A stretch of 64,000 bases of DNA from DAHVFK01 sp963755395 (GTDB lineage Bacteria > Pseudomonadota > Gammaproteobacteria > Burkholderiales > SG8-39), in assembly GCA_963755395.1 (NCBI GenBank), contig CAVWJJ010000001.1, positions 248,001 to 312,000 on the forward strand. Reading direction: 5' to 3'. The stretch's first letter is position 1; each line of letters opens with the position of its first letter. Positions 56,613 through 64,000 of the stretch are shown here, piece after piece. The notes beneath the pieces are model-generated. The model did not search any database and was not told where the DNA came from. It was given only the letters and a program-made list of their open reading frames with translations. The translations under genes and the position numbers were made by a program.

Positions 56613-58762
56613 CCGCCCCGCATCCAGCCATGGAAGCGCTCGACCGCGCGCAGCAGTCCCTGCGGCGCGTGCGCCTTCTTCCACACTCCGGCGGCGTACT
56701 TGTTCGCCTCGGCCATGGTCGGATAGATGTGGATCGTGCCGAGGATCTTGTTCAGCCCGAGGTCGTGGCGCATCGCGGTGACGAACTCGGCGATCAGATC
56801 GCCCGCATGCGCGCCAACGATCGTCGCGCCGAGAATACGATCCTTGCCCGGCACGGTCAGAACCTTGACCACGCCGTGGGCCTCCTCGTCCGCAATCGCG
56901 CGGTCGAGGTCGTCGATGCCGTAAGTCGAAACCTCGTAGCGCACGCCGCGCTCCTTCGCCTCGATCTCGTTCAGGCCCACTCGCGCCACCTCGGGATCGG
57001 TAAAGGTGGCCCATGGAATCACAGAGTAGTCTGCGCGGAACTTCCACAGCCTGCCGAGCAAGGCATTCACCGCCGCGTACCAGGCCTGGTGCGCGGCGGT
57101 GTGGGTGAACTGGTACGGTCCGGCGACGTCGCCGCAGGCGTAGATGTTCGGGTACGGCGTCTGCAGGAACTCGTTGGTCTCGATCGTGCGTTGCCGGGTG
57201 ACCGGCACGCCCAGCTCCTCGAGTCCGTAGCCCTCGGTGTTCGCCACCCGCCCTACGGCGCACAGCAGCGCGTCGAACGCGATACGCACCTCGCCACCCG
57301 CATGCTCGGCGATCAGGACCTTCTCGCCGTTCTCGACCCGGAACGCCTTCGCCTTGTGCCCGACCAGGACGTCCATTCCCTCATCGCGGAACATGCGCAT
57401 CACCATTTCGGAGATCTCGGGATCCTCGCGCACCATGATGCGCGGCAGCATCTCGACCTGCGTCACCTTGGCGCCGAAGCGCGCGAAGCACTGCGCGAGC
57501 TCGGAGCCGATCGGCCCGCCCCCGAGCACCACCAGCCGGCGCGGCAGCTCGCGCAGCCCCCACACGGTGTCCGAGGTGAGGCAGCCCACTTGGTCGATGC
57601 CGGGTATCGGCGGCACGAACGGGTGCGCGCCGGCGGCGATCACGATTGCGCGCGTGCTCAAGCGCCGCGTTTCGCCGCCCGCGAGCTTCACTTCCACCTC
57701 CCAGGGCGAGACGATCTTCGCTTCGCCCTGCAGGCATTCGACGCCCAGCTCGGTGTAACGCGCCGCTGAATCGTGCGGCTCGACGGTGTGCACCACGCGC
57801 TGTACGCGCTCCATCACGTCGGCGAAGTCGAACTCGACCCTGGCGGTTTTGAGGCCGTATTGCGGCGCACGCCGGATTTCGGTCAGCACCCGCGCCGACT
57901 TGATCAGCGCCTTGGACGGCACGCAGCCAGTGTTCAGGCAGTCGCCGCCCATGCGGTGTTTCTCGATCAGAGTCACCCGCGCGCGCACCGCGGCGGCGAT
58001 GTAGGCGCTGACCAGCCCGGCCGAGCCGGCGCCGATCACGACCAGGTTGCGCTCGAAACGCGCCGGCCGCTTCCAGCGCCGGTACACGCGGCGCGCCTTG
58101 ACAATGTCGAGCGCCTTCTTGGCCAGCAGCGGGAACAGCCCGAGCAGGACGAAGGCGCCGAGCAGCCCGGGCGAGAGAATTCCGGCCGGCGACTCGATCG
58201 CTGCCAGGCGGGTGCCGGCGTTGACGTATACGAACGTGCCCGCCAGCATGCCGATCTGGCTCACCCAGTAAAAGGTCGCGGCGCGGATCGGCGTCAGGCC
58301 AAGCGCCAGATTGATCACGAAGAACGGCACCGCCGGGATCAGACGCAGGGTGAACAGGTAGAACGCGCCCTCGCGCTCGACGCCCTCGTTCACCGCGCGC
58401 AGGGCGTGGCCGAAGCGCTGCTGCACCCAGTCGCGCAGCAGAAAACGGCTGGCGAGGAAAGCAAGCGTCGCACCGATGCTCGAGGCGAAGGACACAATCA
58501 CGGTGCCCCACGCGAGGCCGAAGATCGCGCCCGCGATCAGCGTCATGAGCGCCGCGCCGGGCAGCGAAAGGCCGGTAACGGCCACGTAGAGGAGGAAGAA
58601 GCCGAGCACGGCCTGCCAGGCGTGCGAGGCGTAGTAGTCCAGCAACTCGCCCTGCTGCGCCTTGATAACCTCGAAGTTCAGGTAGCGCTGCCCTCCGGCG
58701 GCGAAGAACGCGCCCACCAGCACGACGATGACGATCGCGACGGCAAGCCGGGGCCTGCTCAC
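56609..58762 (-). CDS. VTT-domain / pyridine nucleotide-disulfide reductase fusion
   Basis: A 717-residue fusion. Residues 1-240 are a VTT/DedA-type membrane domain (TGLSLPGAALMTLIAGAIFG, RLIPAVPFFVINLALGLT). Residues 265-717 are a mercuric-reductase-like FAD/NAD(P) oxidoreductase with VVIGAGSAGLVSAY, the redox pair MGGDCLNTGCVPSKAL, VLGGGPIGSELAQCFARFG, YACGDVAG and the dimerisation region. It lacks the N-terminal HMA domain and C-terminal Cys pair of MerA. The GTG start at 58762 overlaps the metallophosphoesterase stop (GTGA). It may reduce a metal- or sulfur-linked product at the membrane. Confidence 0.86.
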   Translation of the reverse strand: MSRPRLAVAIVIVVLVGAFFAAGGQRYLNFEVIKAQQGELLDYYASHAWQAVLGFFLLYVAVTGLSLPGAALMTLIAGAIFGLAWGTVIVSFASSIGATLAFLASRFLLRDWVQQRFGHALRAVNEGVEREGAFYLFTLRLIPAVPFFVINLALGLTPIRAATFYWVSQIGMLAGTFVYVNAGTRLAAIESPAGILSPGLLGAFVLLGLFPLLAKKALDIVKARRVYRRWKRPARFERNLVVIGAGSAGLVSAYIAAAVRARVTLIEKHRMGGDCLNTGCVPSKALIKSARVLTEIRRAPQYGLKTARVEFDFADVMERVQRVVHTVEPHDSAARYTELGVECLQGEAKIVSPWEVEVKLAGGETRRLSTRAIVIAAGAHPFVPPIPGIDQVGCLTSDTVWGLRELPRRLVVLGGGPIGSELAQCFARFGAKVTQVEMLPRIMVREDPEISEMVMRMFRDEGMDVLVGHKAKAFRVENGEKVLIAEHAGGEVRIAFDALLCAVGRVANTEGYGLEELGVPVTRQRTIETNEFLQTPYPNIYACGDVAGPYQFTHTAAHQAWYAAVNALLGRLWKFRADYSVIPWATFTDPEVARVGLNEIEAKERGVRYEVSTYGIDDLDRAIADEEAHGVVKVLTVPGKDRILGATIVGAHAGDLIAEFVTAMRHDLGLNKILGTIHIYPTMAEANKYAAGVWKKAHAPQGLLRAVERFHGWMRGG

Positions 58763-59703
58763 GTTACCGCCTCGCCGATGCGCAGCGCCTGCGCCGCCGC
58801 GTAGCGTGGCCCGTGCCCAATGCGGTGGTGGTAGGAGCGGTGGGCGTCCGATCCGGGAGGCCACTGCAACAGGAACGAGCGCTCCCAGGCCGCGGCGTCG
58901 TACTCAAGCGCCACCGCCTCGATCCAGAGCCCGGCCACTTGCGCGCTGTAAAGCGCCGCCGGACCGGGCCGATGCGAGATTCGCGTCGCCAGACCGAAGC
59001 GCGTGCCGCCGAAATTCGGCATCCCGGCCGCGCCGTTGTTGACGATCGCCAGGTCCGCGTCGAGAAGTTGCAGTACCGGCAGGCAGCTGTGGCTGGAGGC
59101 GAACACACGCACGCCGGCCCGGGCGCAGGCCGCTCGCGCCGCCTGTACGCCCTCCGCACGCGCCAGCACCTCCTGCGAGAAGCCCCAACCAGCGAGCGAG
59201 TCGGCGTCGCCGTGCACCACGCCCACACGCTCGCCGCCGACTTGCGCCACAAGGTGCATCGGCAGCGCGGCGAGCGCGCCGGTTGCGCCGGGGACGCGAC
59301 GGGCAGTTTCGCGCAAGCGCTCGATGATGCGGTTCGAGCGCGCAACGTCCTCGTCGCCGACCCAGTCGGGGTAGCCGCAGCCGCAGCCCGCGCCCTCGGC
59401 GGGACTGGCCAGCTCGGTCTCAACGTTGCCGCGCGTCGCGCAATGCTCGAGCACGCTGCGGTTCACCCGCAGGAAGTCTGCGGCGTCGACGTCGAACCAG
59501 TGAAAGTCGCCATTGAACACGAGCGCTTTCCGCCCGGGCTCGCGCCGGTACAGTTCCAGCAGACTCTCGAGCGCAAACACGTTGCCGTAGAGACCGCCCG
59601 CAACCCACAGCGTATCGACCCGCAGCGCGGCCGGCGCGGTCAGCGCCTGCGCGCCGTAGCGGTATCCGACGGGACAGCTCCTCCCTGGCCGCGGCTTAGT
59701 CAT
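58759..59703 (-). CDS. Metallophosphoesterase-like protein of the cassette
   Basis: 314 residues with features of a calcineurin-like phosphoesterase: GGLYGNVFALESLLEL, VFNGDFHWFDV (GDxH), RGNVETEL (GNxE), VGVVHGDADSLAGW and SSHSCLPVLQ. The middle holds a GCGCGYPDW Cys-rich loop. It acts on an unknown phosphate ester. It overlaps the radical SAM gene by 8 nt and the reductase start by 4 nt, so the whole cassette is co-translated. Confidence 0.78.
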   Translation of the reverse strand: MTKPRPGRSCPVGYRYGAQALTAPAALRVDTLWVAGGLYGNVFALESLLELYRREPGRKALVFNGDFHWFDVDAADFLRVNRSVLEHCATRGNVETELASPAEGAGCGCGYPDWVGDEDVARSNRIIERLRETARRVPGATGALAALPMHLVAQVGGERVGVVHGDADSLAGWGFSQEVLARAEGVQAARAACARAGVRVFASSHSCLPVLQLLDADLAIVNNGAAGMPNFGGTRFGLATRISHRPGPAALYSAQVAGLWIEAVALEYDAAAWERSFLLQWPPGSDAHRSYHHRIGHGPRYAAAQALRIGEAVT

Positions 59704-60661
59704 GCAGCGCGCCGCCGCAGGAAGAGCCCTGCCCCGCGGTGCAGCCGTAGCAATGGTCGCGCACCGCGACCGGATTGCCGCGCAGATCTCTGCCGATCAG
59801 GTCTGAAAGCTGGGGCCGCGCTTTTCCCTTCAGGCCGAGCGGCAGGTCGAGCATCTGGTTGAAATCGCAGTCGTAGACCTGGCCGCGCCAGTCGACCGAG
59901 ATCAGGGAGCGGCACATGACGGACTCCAGGTTCTCGCTGCGGTGCGCGCCGTGCAGCAGCTTCATGTAGTCATTGAACTGCCCCTTCGACACCAGCGTCG
60001 AGCCGAAGCGCTGGATCGGCATGTTGGCGATCACGTACAGGCGCGTGAACACGATCCCGTAGCGCTCGCCCAGCTCGCGTCGGTAGTCGGCCTCGAGCGG
60101 CGCCTGGCGCGGCGGCAGCACGGCGCCCTGGGGGTTGTATACCAGGCTCAGCTCGAGGCCGCTGCCGCGTCTGCCATAACCGAGCGCATTCAGGCGCGCG
60201 AGCGAGCGCAGGCTGCGCTCGAACACACCGCTGCCGCGCTGCCGGTCGACGTTCGCCTCCTGGTAGCAGGGCAGCGACGCGATCACCTCGACGCGCTGCC
60301 CGGCGAGGAAATCGGCCAGACCCTCCTGGCCGGGCTCATCGAGGATGGTGAGATTGCAGCGGTCCATGACGTGCACCGCGAGCTCGCGTGCGCGCAGCAC
60401 CAGCGCGCGAAAATGAGGATTGAGCTCGGGCGCGCCGCCGGTCAGGTCGAGCTTCTTGATCCCCGCGACCTCGATGAATGCGAGCACGTCGGTGATCGTC
60501 TGCGCGGACATCTGCTCGCTGCGGCCGGGTCCGGCGTTGACGTGGCAGTGCAGACAGCTCTGGTTGCAGCGGTAGCCCAGGTTCACCTGCAGCGTCTCGA
60601 GCCGGCTGCGCCGCAGCGCGGGGAACCCGTAGCGCCGCATCAGAGGGAGGGTGGCGTGCAT
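59696..60661 (-). CDS. arsS: Radical SAM/Cys-rich (selenodomain-type) protein, ArsS-like
   Basis: 321 residues. The radical SAM cluster motif is YRCNQSCLHCHV (CxxxCxxC, about residues 32-39), with KLDLTGGAPELNP as the SAM-binding GGE-like motif. The C-terminal part has a Cys-rich end: YDCDFNQML, HCYGCTAGQGSSCGGAL. Some relatives carry selenocysteine in this end; here the codons are Cys (TGC). Homology points to ArsS/TIGR04167, which in one known case makes arsenosugar with ArsM, but no ArsM is seen here, so the product is open. Confidence 0.87.
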   Translation of the reverse strand: MHATLPLMRRYGFPALRRSRLETLQVNLGYRCNQSCLHCHVNAGPGRSEQMSAQTITDVLAFIEVAGIKKLDLTGGAPELNPHFRALVLRARELAVHVMDRCNLTILDEPGQEGLADFLAGQRVEVIASLPCYQEANVDRQRGSGVFERSLRSLARLNALGYGRRGSGLELSLVYNPQGAVLPPRQAPLEADYRRELGERYGIVFTRLYVIANMPIQRFGSTLVSKGQFNDYMKLLHGAHRSENLESVMCRSLISVDWRGQVYDCDFNQMLDLPLGLKGKARPQLSDLIGRDLRGNPVAVRDHCYGCTAGQGSSCGGALHD

Positions 60662-60743
60662 GGTGGCGTCCTTGTCGGTATCGCTCAGACTGAGTCGGGC
60701 GAGCGCGCCCGGCCTTACTGCCTCGCCCCGCCCCGGGGTCCGC

Positions 60744-61304
60744 TCACAGGGTGTCGATGCTGCGCTGCGACTTCTCGTCCAGCAGCTCGAGCAGCCGCAT
60801 GCTGGTCGCGCGCAGCCGCTGCGACAGCATAAGTACCAGTTCCATCAGGATCTTGGCTCCCAGCATCGGCTGCTCCACGATGATGCGCGCCAGGCGCTCG
60901 CGGTCGAGCACCGCGATCAGGGTGGGCTCGATCGCCATGCAGGTCGCGAAGCGCGGCTCGCCGTCGATCATCGACATCTCGCCCAGCGTGCGGCCCGGCT
61001 CGACTTCGGACATCACCTGCGGCGTGTTCCAGCGGTCGCGCTTCTGCACTTCGACCTTGCCTTCGATGATCATCAGCATGAAATCGCCGCCCTCGCCTTC
61101 GCGCATGATCTCGACCCCTACTTCGGCGCGGTAGACATCCATGAAATGCGCCAATAGCCGCACTTCGCCGGGCGAGAAATTCTCCAGCAGCCGGCAGCGG
61201 GGGATAAGGGCGTGGATCCGGTCGGCGAACTTCGAGGCGTCGCCCAGCGGCTCGAGGTGTGCGAGCAGCTGGGAGCGATCCGCGGTTTCGCCGGGACTGG
61301 CCAT
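60744..61304 (-). CDS. Cyclic-nucleotide-binding domain protein
   Basis: 186 residues with one Crp-type cNMP-binding beta-roll (MREGEGGDFMLMIIEGKVEV, PGRTLGEMSMIDGEPRFATCMAIEPT) followed by a C-helix and a short tail, with no helix-turn-helix. The phosphate-binding cassette GEMSMIDGEPRFAT has the GE-x-(S/A)-(L/M) form but lacks the full RxA(T/S) match seen in classic CRP. It may be a signal sensor rather than a transcription factor. It lies between the UbiA gene and the radical SAM cassette, on the same strand. Confidence 0.84.
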   Translation of the reverse strand: MASPGETADRSQLLAHLEPLGDASKFADRIHALIPRCRLLENFSPGEVRLLAHFMDVYRAEVGVEIMREGEGGDFMLMIIEGKVEVQKRDRWNTPQVMSEVEPGRTLGEMSMIDGEPRFATCMAIEPTLIAVLDRERLARIIVEQPMLGAKILMELVLMLSQRLRATSMRLLELLDEKSQRSIDTL

Positions 61305-61325
61305 CGGCCCATTATGCCGAAAAGC

Positions 61326-62198
61326 TCAGGCGATGAGCCACAACACCGTGGCCAGCCAGCCCACCACCGCAGCCGTGAGCGCCGGGTCGCGCAGCAGCTC
61401 GGCCGAGGGATCGCCGCCGCCGCCGCGGTAGCGCAGGCGGAACAGATAGCGCAACGTGCCGAGCAGCACCCAGGGCACGCTCAACACGAGGCGGTTGGTG
61501 CCGTGCAGCTCGGCCGTCTCCGGCGCCAGGGTATAGAACACGTAGGCGACGATCATTCCGATTGCGCACACCGTTATCGCGCCGTCCAGGAAGCGGGTGC
61601 TGTAAGCGGCCAGCACCGCGCGATGCTGGCCGGCGTCGCCGGCCAGCCGCTCGAGCTCCGCACGGCGCTTGGCGAAGCCCAGAAAGAGGGTAAGCAGCAT
61701 GCCGCAAGCGAGCAGCCAGTTCGACGGCACGATGCCGATGCCGGCCGTTCCGGCGAGCAGCCGAAGCATGAAACCTGATGCGAGCGCCAGCACGTCGATC
61801 ACTGGCACGTGCTTCAACCCGAGCGTGTAGGCGGCATTGAGGGCCAGATAGCCGGCCACCGTGGCCGCCACGCCCCACGTGGCGAGCGATGCGAGCGCGA
61901 GCCCTGCCACGGCAAGCAGCGCGGCGAGCGTGAGGGCCTCGGCGACGCTGATCGCGCCCCTTGCAACCGGGCGCGTGCGCTTGTCCGGGTGACCGCGGTC
62001 CTGTTCGGCGTCGACGCAGTCGTTGAATGCGTACACCGCGCTCGAGGCCAGGCAGAAGGCGACGAAGGCCGACAGCGCTAGAACGAGCGTGTGCGGGTCT
62101 TCCCAGCCGTGCCCGAACATGACGCCGGCGAGCACGAATCCGTTCTTGAGCCACTGCTGCGGGCGCAGCAGGCGTACCAGGTCGCGCGCGCGCAGCAC
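61326..62198 (-). CDS. UbiA-family prenyltransferase (decaprenyl-phosphate phosphoribosyltransferase-like)
   Basis: About 290 residues with eight or so membrane helices. The first Asp-rich motif is NDCVDAEQDRGHPDKRTRPVA, the form typical of decaprenyl-phosphate phosphoribosyltransferase (Rv3806c family). YSTRFLDGAI and FYTLAPETAELHG are also of that group. It would transfer phosphoribose to a polyprenyl phosphate. Start GTG at 62198, 2 nt from the GT39 stop and after GAGGAAC. The next gene upstream is a GT39-like glycosyltransferase, so polyprenyl-sugar use is plausible. Confidence 0.85.
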   Translation of the reverse strand: MLRARDLVRLLRPQQWLKNGFVLAGVMFGHGWEDPHTLVLALSAFVAFCLASSAVYAFNDCVDAEQDRGHPDKRTRPVARGAISVAEALTLAALLAVAGLALASLATWGVAATVAGYLALNAAYTLGLKHVPVIDVLALASGFMLRLLAGTAGIGIVPSNWLLACGMLLTLFLGFAKRRAELERLAGDAGQHRAVLAAYSTRFLDGAITVCAIGMIVAYVFYTLAPETAELHGTNRLVLSVPWVLLGTLRYLFRLRYRGGGGDPSAELLRDPALTAAVVGWLATVLWLIA

Positions 62199-62200
62199 GT

Positions 62201-63727
62201 TCAGTTCCTCCAGCCGCAGTCGTCGCTGCCGAAGTAGCGCTCGCAGAAGTAGCAGCGCCCCGGCGGCAGCCAGCCCGGCCGGCGGTAGTAGTGATCGCGT
62301 ACGAACGTCAACACGCCATCGTGATACGCGCGGTAGTCGAAGCCCTGGCCAAGCACCGCGTAGAACGTGACACCCCTGACCAGGAACGTGTGCACCTGGA
62401 CGCTGCGGAAGTACGGCCGGTACTCGTGCATGGGCGGCGGCGAAGGCCGCAGCACCAGGATGTCGGCGCCATCGAGCTTGCGGAAGTCGGTCAGGATGTC
62501 GTCGTGGCGCGCGTGTGACGAGCCCGGGCCGAACACGATCACCCGGCGGCCAGCGTAGTACTCGTAGCTCGCGGCCGCCGCGTAGCTGCTGGCCGCGAGC
62601 TGGTAGCGCCCTTCGTACGGCGCGATCTGCTTCAGCACTCCGCGCGTGTCGGCGAACGCGACGATACGCGGATACATGCGCGTCCAGCCCTGCCAGGTCT
62701 GCATCGGCAGGCTCGCCACCAGCACGATCGCCAGCGCGTGCAGCGCGGCGAACCAGGCAAAGAAGCGCGCGCTCGAGGCCAGCGCCCTGCGCCCGGGCAG
62801 CAGCGCGAGGCTCGCGATCAGCGGGGGCAGGAACGACAGCAGCCAGTGCAGGCCCACCTCCTTGCGCAGCGAGACCAAGACGAAGAACGCCAGCGGAACG
62901 GCCCAGGCAAGCAGCAGCGCCCGCCCCTGCAGCAGGGCCGCGCTCGCGCGCAACGACGCGCGCTCCTTCCACGCCCAGTAAAGAAGGGGCGCGGCGAGAT
63001 AGGCGAGCGACAGCGCGTAGAGCGCGGGCGTGACCAGCGACCAGGCGGCGTCGGACTGCCGGTTGACCGCGTTGAACATCAGGTTGCACCAGCAGGCTTC
63101 GTAGTTCCAGTACAGATTCTCGAGCGCAAACGGCAGCGCCCCGAGAAAGACCAAGAGCGGGCCCGACCAGCGCCGCGCCGCGCCCGGCGAGGCGAGCGCC
63201 CACGCGAAGTAACCCAGCCCGAGCAGCACCGCAAAATATTTCGACAGGAACGCAAGGCCGAGCAACGCGCCCGAGGCGAGGAAGATCAAAGCCGATCCGC
63301 GCTGCGCCGCGCGCGCAAAGAAAAGCACCGACAGCGTCGAGAAGAAGATCAGCGGCGTGTCGGTCGTGATCAGAACGTTGACGAAGTTCAGCGGCAGGAG
63401 CAGCACGCACAGCGCGGCGAGGTTGGCCATGTCCTCGTCGCGACCGAACCAGCCGCGCAGCGCCGCGCGCAGCATCAGCGCCAGCACGGGCGGCAACAGC
63501 GTCACCGGCAGGCGCAGCGCCCATTCGGCGTCCGACCAGCGCACGATCAGCGCAAGCAGCCAGCCGACCATCGGCGGATGGTCGTAGAAACCGAGGTCCG
63601 GATGCCGGCCCCAGAGCACGAAGTACGCCTCGTCGCCGCTCAGGGGCAGGGCCGCCGAGAGCCAGAAGCGGAACGCGAGCGTGGCAACGAGCGCGATGCC
63701 GAGCCAGCGTCGGGTGGTGAGAGGCAT
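62201..63727 (-). CDS. GT39/ArnT-like membrane glycosyltransferase
   Basis: About 508 residues with about 11 membrane helices and a C-terminal soluble domain with Cys pair CYFCERYFGSDDC. LPLSGDEAYFVLWGRHPDLGFYDHPPMVGWLL holds the DExY-type catalytic Asp region of the GT-C fold. Such enzymes move sugar from a polyprenyl phosphate to an acceptor in the periplasm (lipid A or protein). The ATG at 63727 is favoured by the TATAAT 32 nt upstream; a GTG at 63745 is the alternative. Confidence 0.86.
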   Translation of the reverse strand: MPLTTRRWLGIALVATLAFRFWLSAALPLSGDEAYFVLWGRHPDLGFYDHPPMVGWLLALIVRWSDAEWALRLPVTLLPPVLALMLRAALRGWFGRDEDMANLAALCVLLLPLNFVNVLITTDTPLIFFSTLSVLFFARAAQRGSALIFLASGALLGLAFLSKYFAVLLGLGYFAWALASPGAARRWSGPLLVFLGALPFALENLYWNYEACWCNLMFNAVNRQSDAAWSLVTPALYALSLAYLAAPLLYWAWKERASLRASAALLQGRALLLAWAVPLAFFVLVSLRKEVGLHWLLSFLPPLIASLALLPGRRALASSARFFAWFAALHALAIVLVASLPMQTWQGWTRMYPRIVAFADTRGVLKQIAPYEGRYQLAASSYAAAASYEYYAGRRVIVFGPGSSHARHDDILTDFRKLDGADILVLRPSPPPMHEYRPYFRSVQVHTFLVRGVTFYAVLGQGFDYRAYHDGVLTFVRDHYYRRPGWLPPGRCYFCERYFGSDDCGWRN

Positions 63728-63758
63728 CAGGGAAATCGGGCGCACGCGGAAAGCGGCG

Positions 63759-63764
63759 ATTATA
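63759..63764 (-). promoter_or_regulatory. Candidate -10 element upstream of the GT39 gene
   Basis: TATAAT on the minus strand in the short gap between the TauE-like gene stop (63783) and the GT39 start. The -35 is weak. It may drive the GT39-UbiA-CNBD-radical SAM row. Confidence 0.4.
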
Positions 63765-63782
63765 GTCGCCGCCGCGAAAGCC

Positions 63783-64000
63783 TCACGCCACCGCCGCTCG
63801 CACCAGCAGCGATACGCCCGAGATAAACAGCAGCAGGTAGACCACGCGCACCACGGCCGCGGCGGGGATCGCGGCGTGCAGCCGATTGCCGATCAGCACG
63901 CCGCCGATCACGGCGGGCGCGAGCAACAGCGCGCAGGCGACGAGCCCCTCCTGCGACAACAGTCCGCTGGCGCCGAACAGCACCACCCGTACGAGGGACG
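63783..64000 (-). CDS. TauE/SafE family sulfite/organosulfonate exporter-like, 3' part
   Basis: Only the last 70 or so residues are in the window; the 5' end lies beyond the right edge. The membrane segment GLVACALLLAPAVIGGVLIGNRLHAAIP and the final VVRVVYLLLFISGVSLLVRA match the C-terminal half of TauE/SafE proteins, which have eight helices. The substrate is unknown. Confidence 0.72.
   Translation of the reverse strand, partial: SLVRVVLFGASGLLSQEGLVACALLLAPAVIGGVLIGNRLHAAIPAAAVVRVVYLLLFISGVSLLVRAAVA

Noticed and set aside
56609..58762. Mercury resistance (merA)
   Set aside because: The reductase resembles MerA, but it lacks the HMA domain and the C-terminal vicinal Cys pair, and no merR, merT or merP gene is near.

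Overview
This 64 kb window is GC-rich, almost fully coding chromosomal DNA from a Gram-negative bacterium, most likely a betaproteobacterium. The evidence is the gene order: xseB-ispA-dxs-folE2, exbB-exbD-lpxK-Trm112-kdsB-adk next to a pyrophosphate-type phosphofructokinase, and argD-argF-argG, together with LPS genes (kdsB, lpxK), murJ and an oxygen-independent HemG. I saw no rRNA, tRNA, CRISPR array, insertion sequence, prophage or integron.

Layout. 1-4150 (-): 5' part of ileS, ribF and an MFS carrier. 4360-7642: a TRAP transporter, with membrane subunits on + and a TakP-like binding protein converging on -, separated by a bidirectional terminator. 7792-12663: a SirB1-type protein, murJ, rpsT and an Orn/Lys/Arg decarboxylase. 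12739-16130: argD, argF, argG. 16133-18990: a secreted unknown, an HNH protein, YajQ, a glutamine amidotransferase and a retropepsin-like protease. 19000-23617 (-): xseB, ispA, dxs, folE2, pcm. 23702-33964: a Rieske oxygenase, sulfurtransferase, DUF2784 protein, hydrolase, queG, tsaE, amidase, DedA, YbaK, mutL, miaA, gluconokinase. 34045-40301: DegP/HtrA, a secreted beta-domain protein, an OmpR-type two-component pair, gamma-glutamyltransferase, HemG. 40372-47551 (-): H+-pyrophosphatase, PPi-phosphofructokinase, adk, kdsB, Trm112-like, lpxK, exbD, exbB. 47552-47956: a non-coding gap with DnaA-box-like sites. 47957-55290: xseA, an ACT-like protein, PduO-type adenosyltransferase, ECF sigma and anti-sigma, a dehalogenase, two single-domain response regulators flanking RidA and an Hpt protein, and an SGNH esterase. 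55300-64000 (-): a radical-SAM/selenodomain-type cassette (two transferases, a VTT-flavoreductase fusion, a metallophosphoesterase, an ArsS-like radical SAM enzyme), then a cyclic-nucleotide-domain protein, a UbiA-family prenyltransferase, a GT39-like glycosyltransferase and a partial TauE/SafE protein.

The most interesting unit is the five-gene radical SAM cassette at 55300-60661. Its genes overlap or abut, so it looks like one operon. The family is associated with arsenosugar-type or selenodomain chemistry, but no arsenite methyltransferase is present here and its product cannot be read from the sequence. Other points are the adjacent PPi-generating and PPi-using enzymes (HppA and PPi-PFK), a two-regulator/Hpt phosphorelay without a kinase, and a Rieske oxygenase with Glu at the usual bridging Asp position.

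Major caveat: ileS, argD, argF, argG, dxs, ispA, mutL, miaA and hppA carry many single-base indels, nearly all insertions, clustered in a few patches. Removing the extra bases restores normal proteins. These are very probably sequence or assembly errors, so the genes are annotated as CDS with frameshifts, not as pseudogenes.
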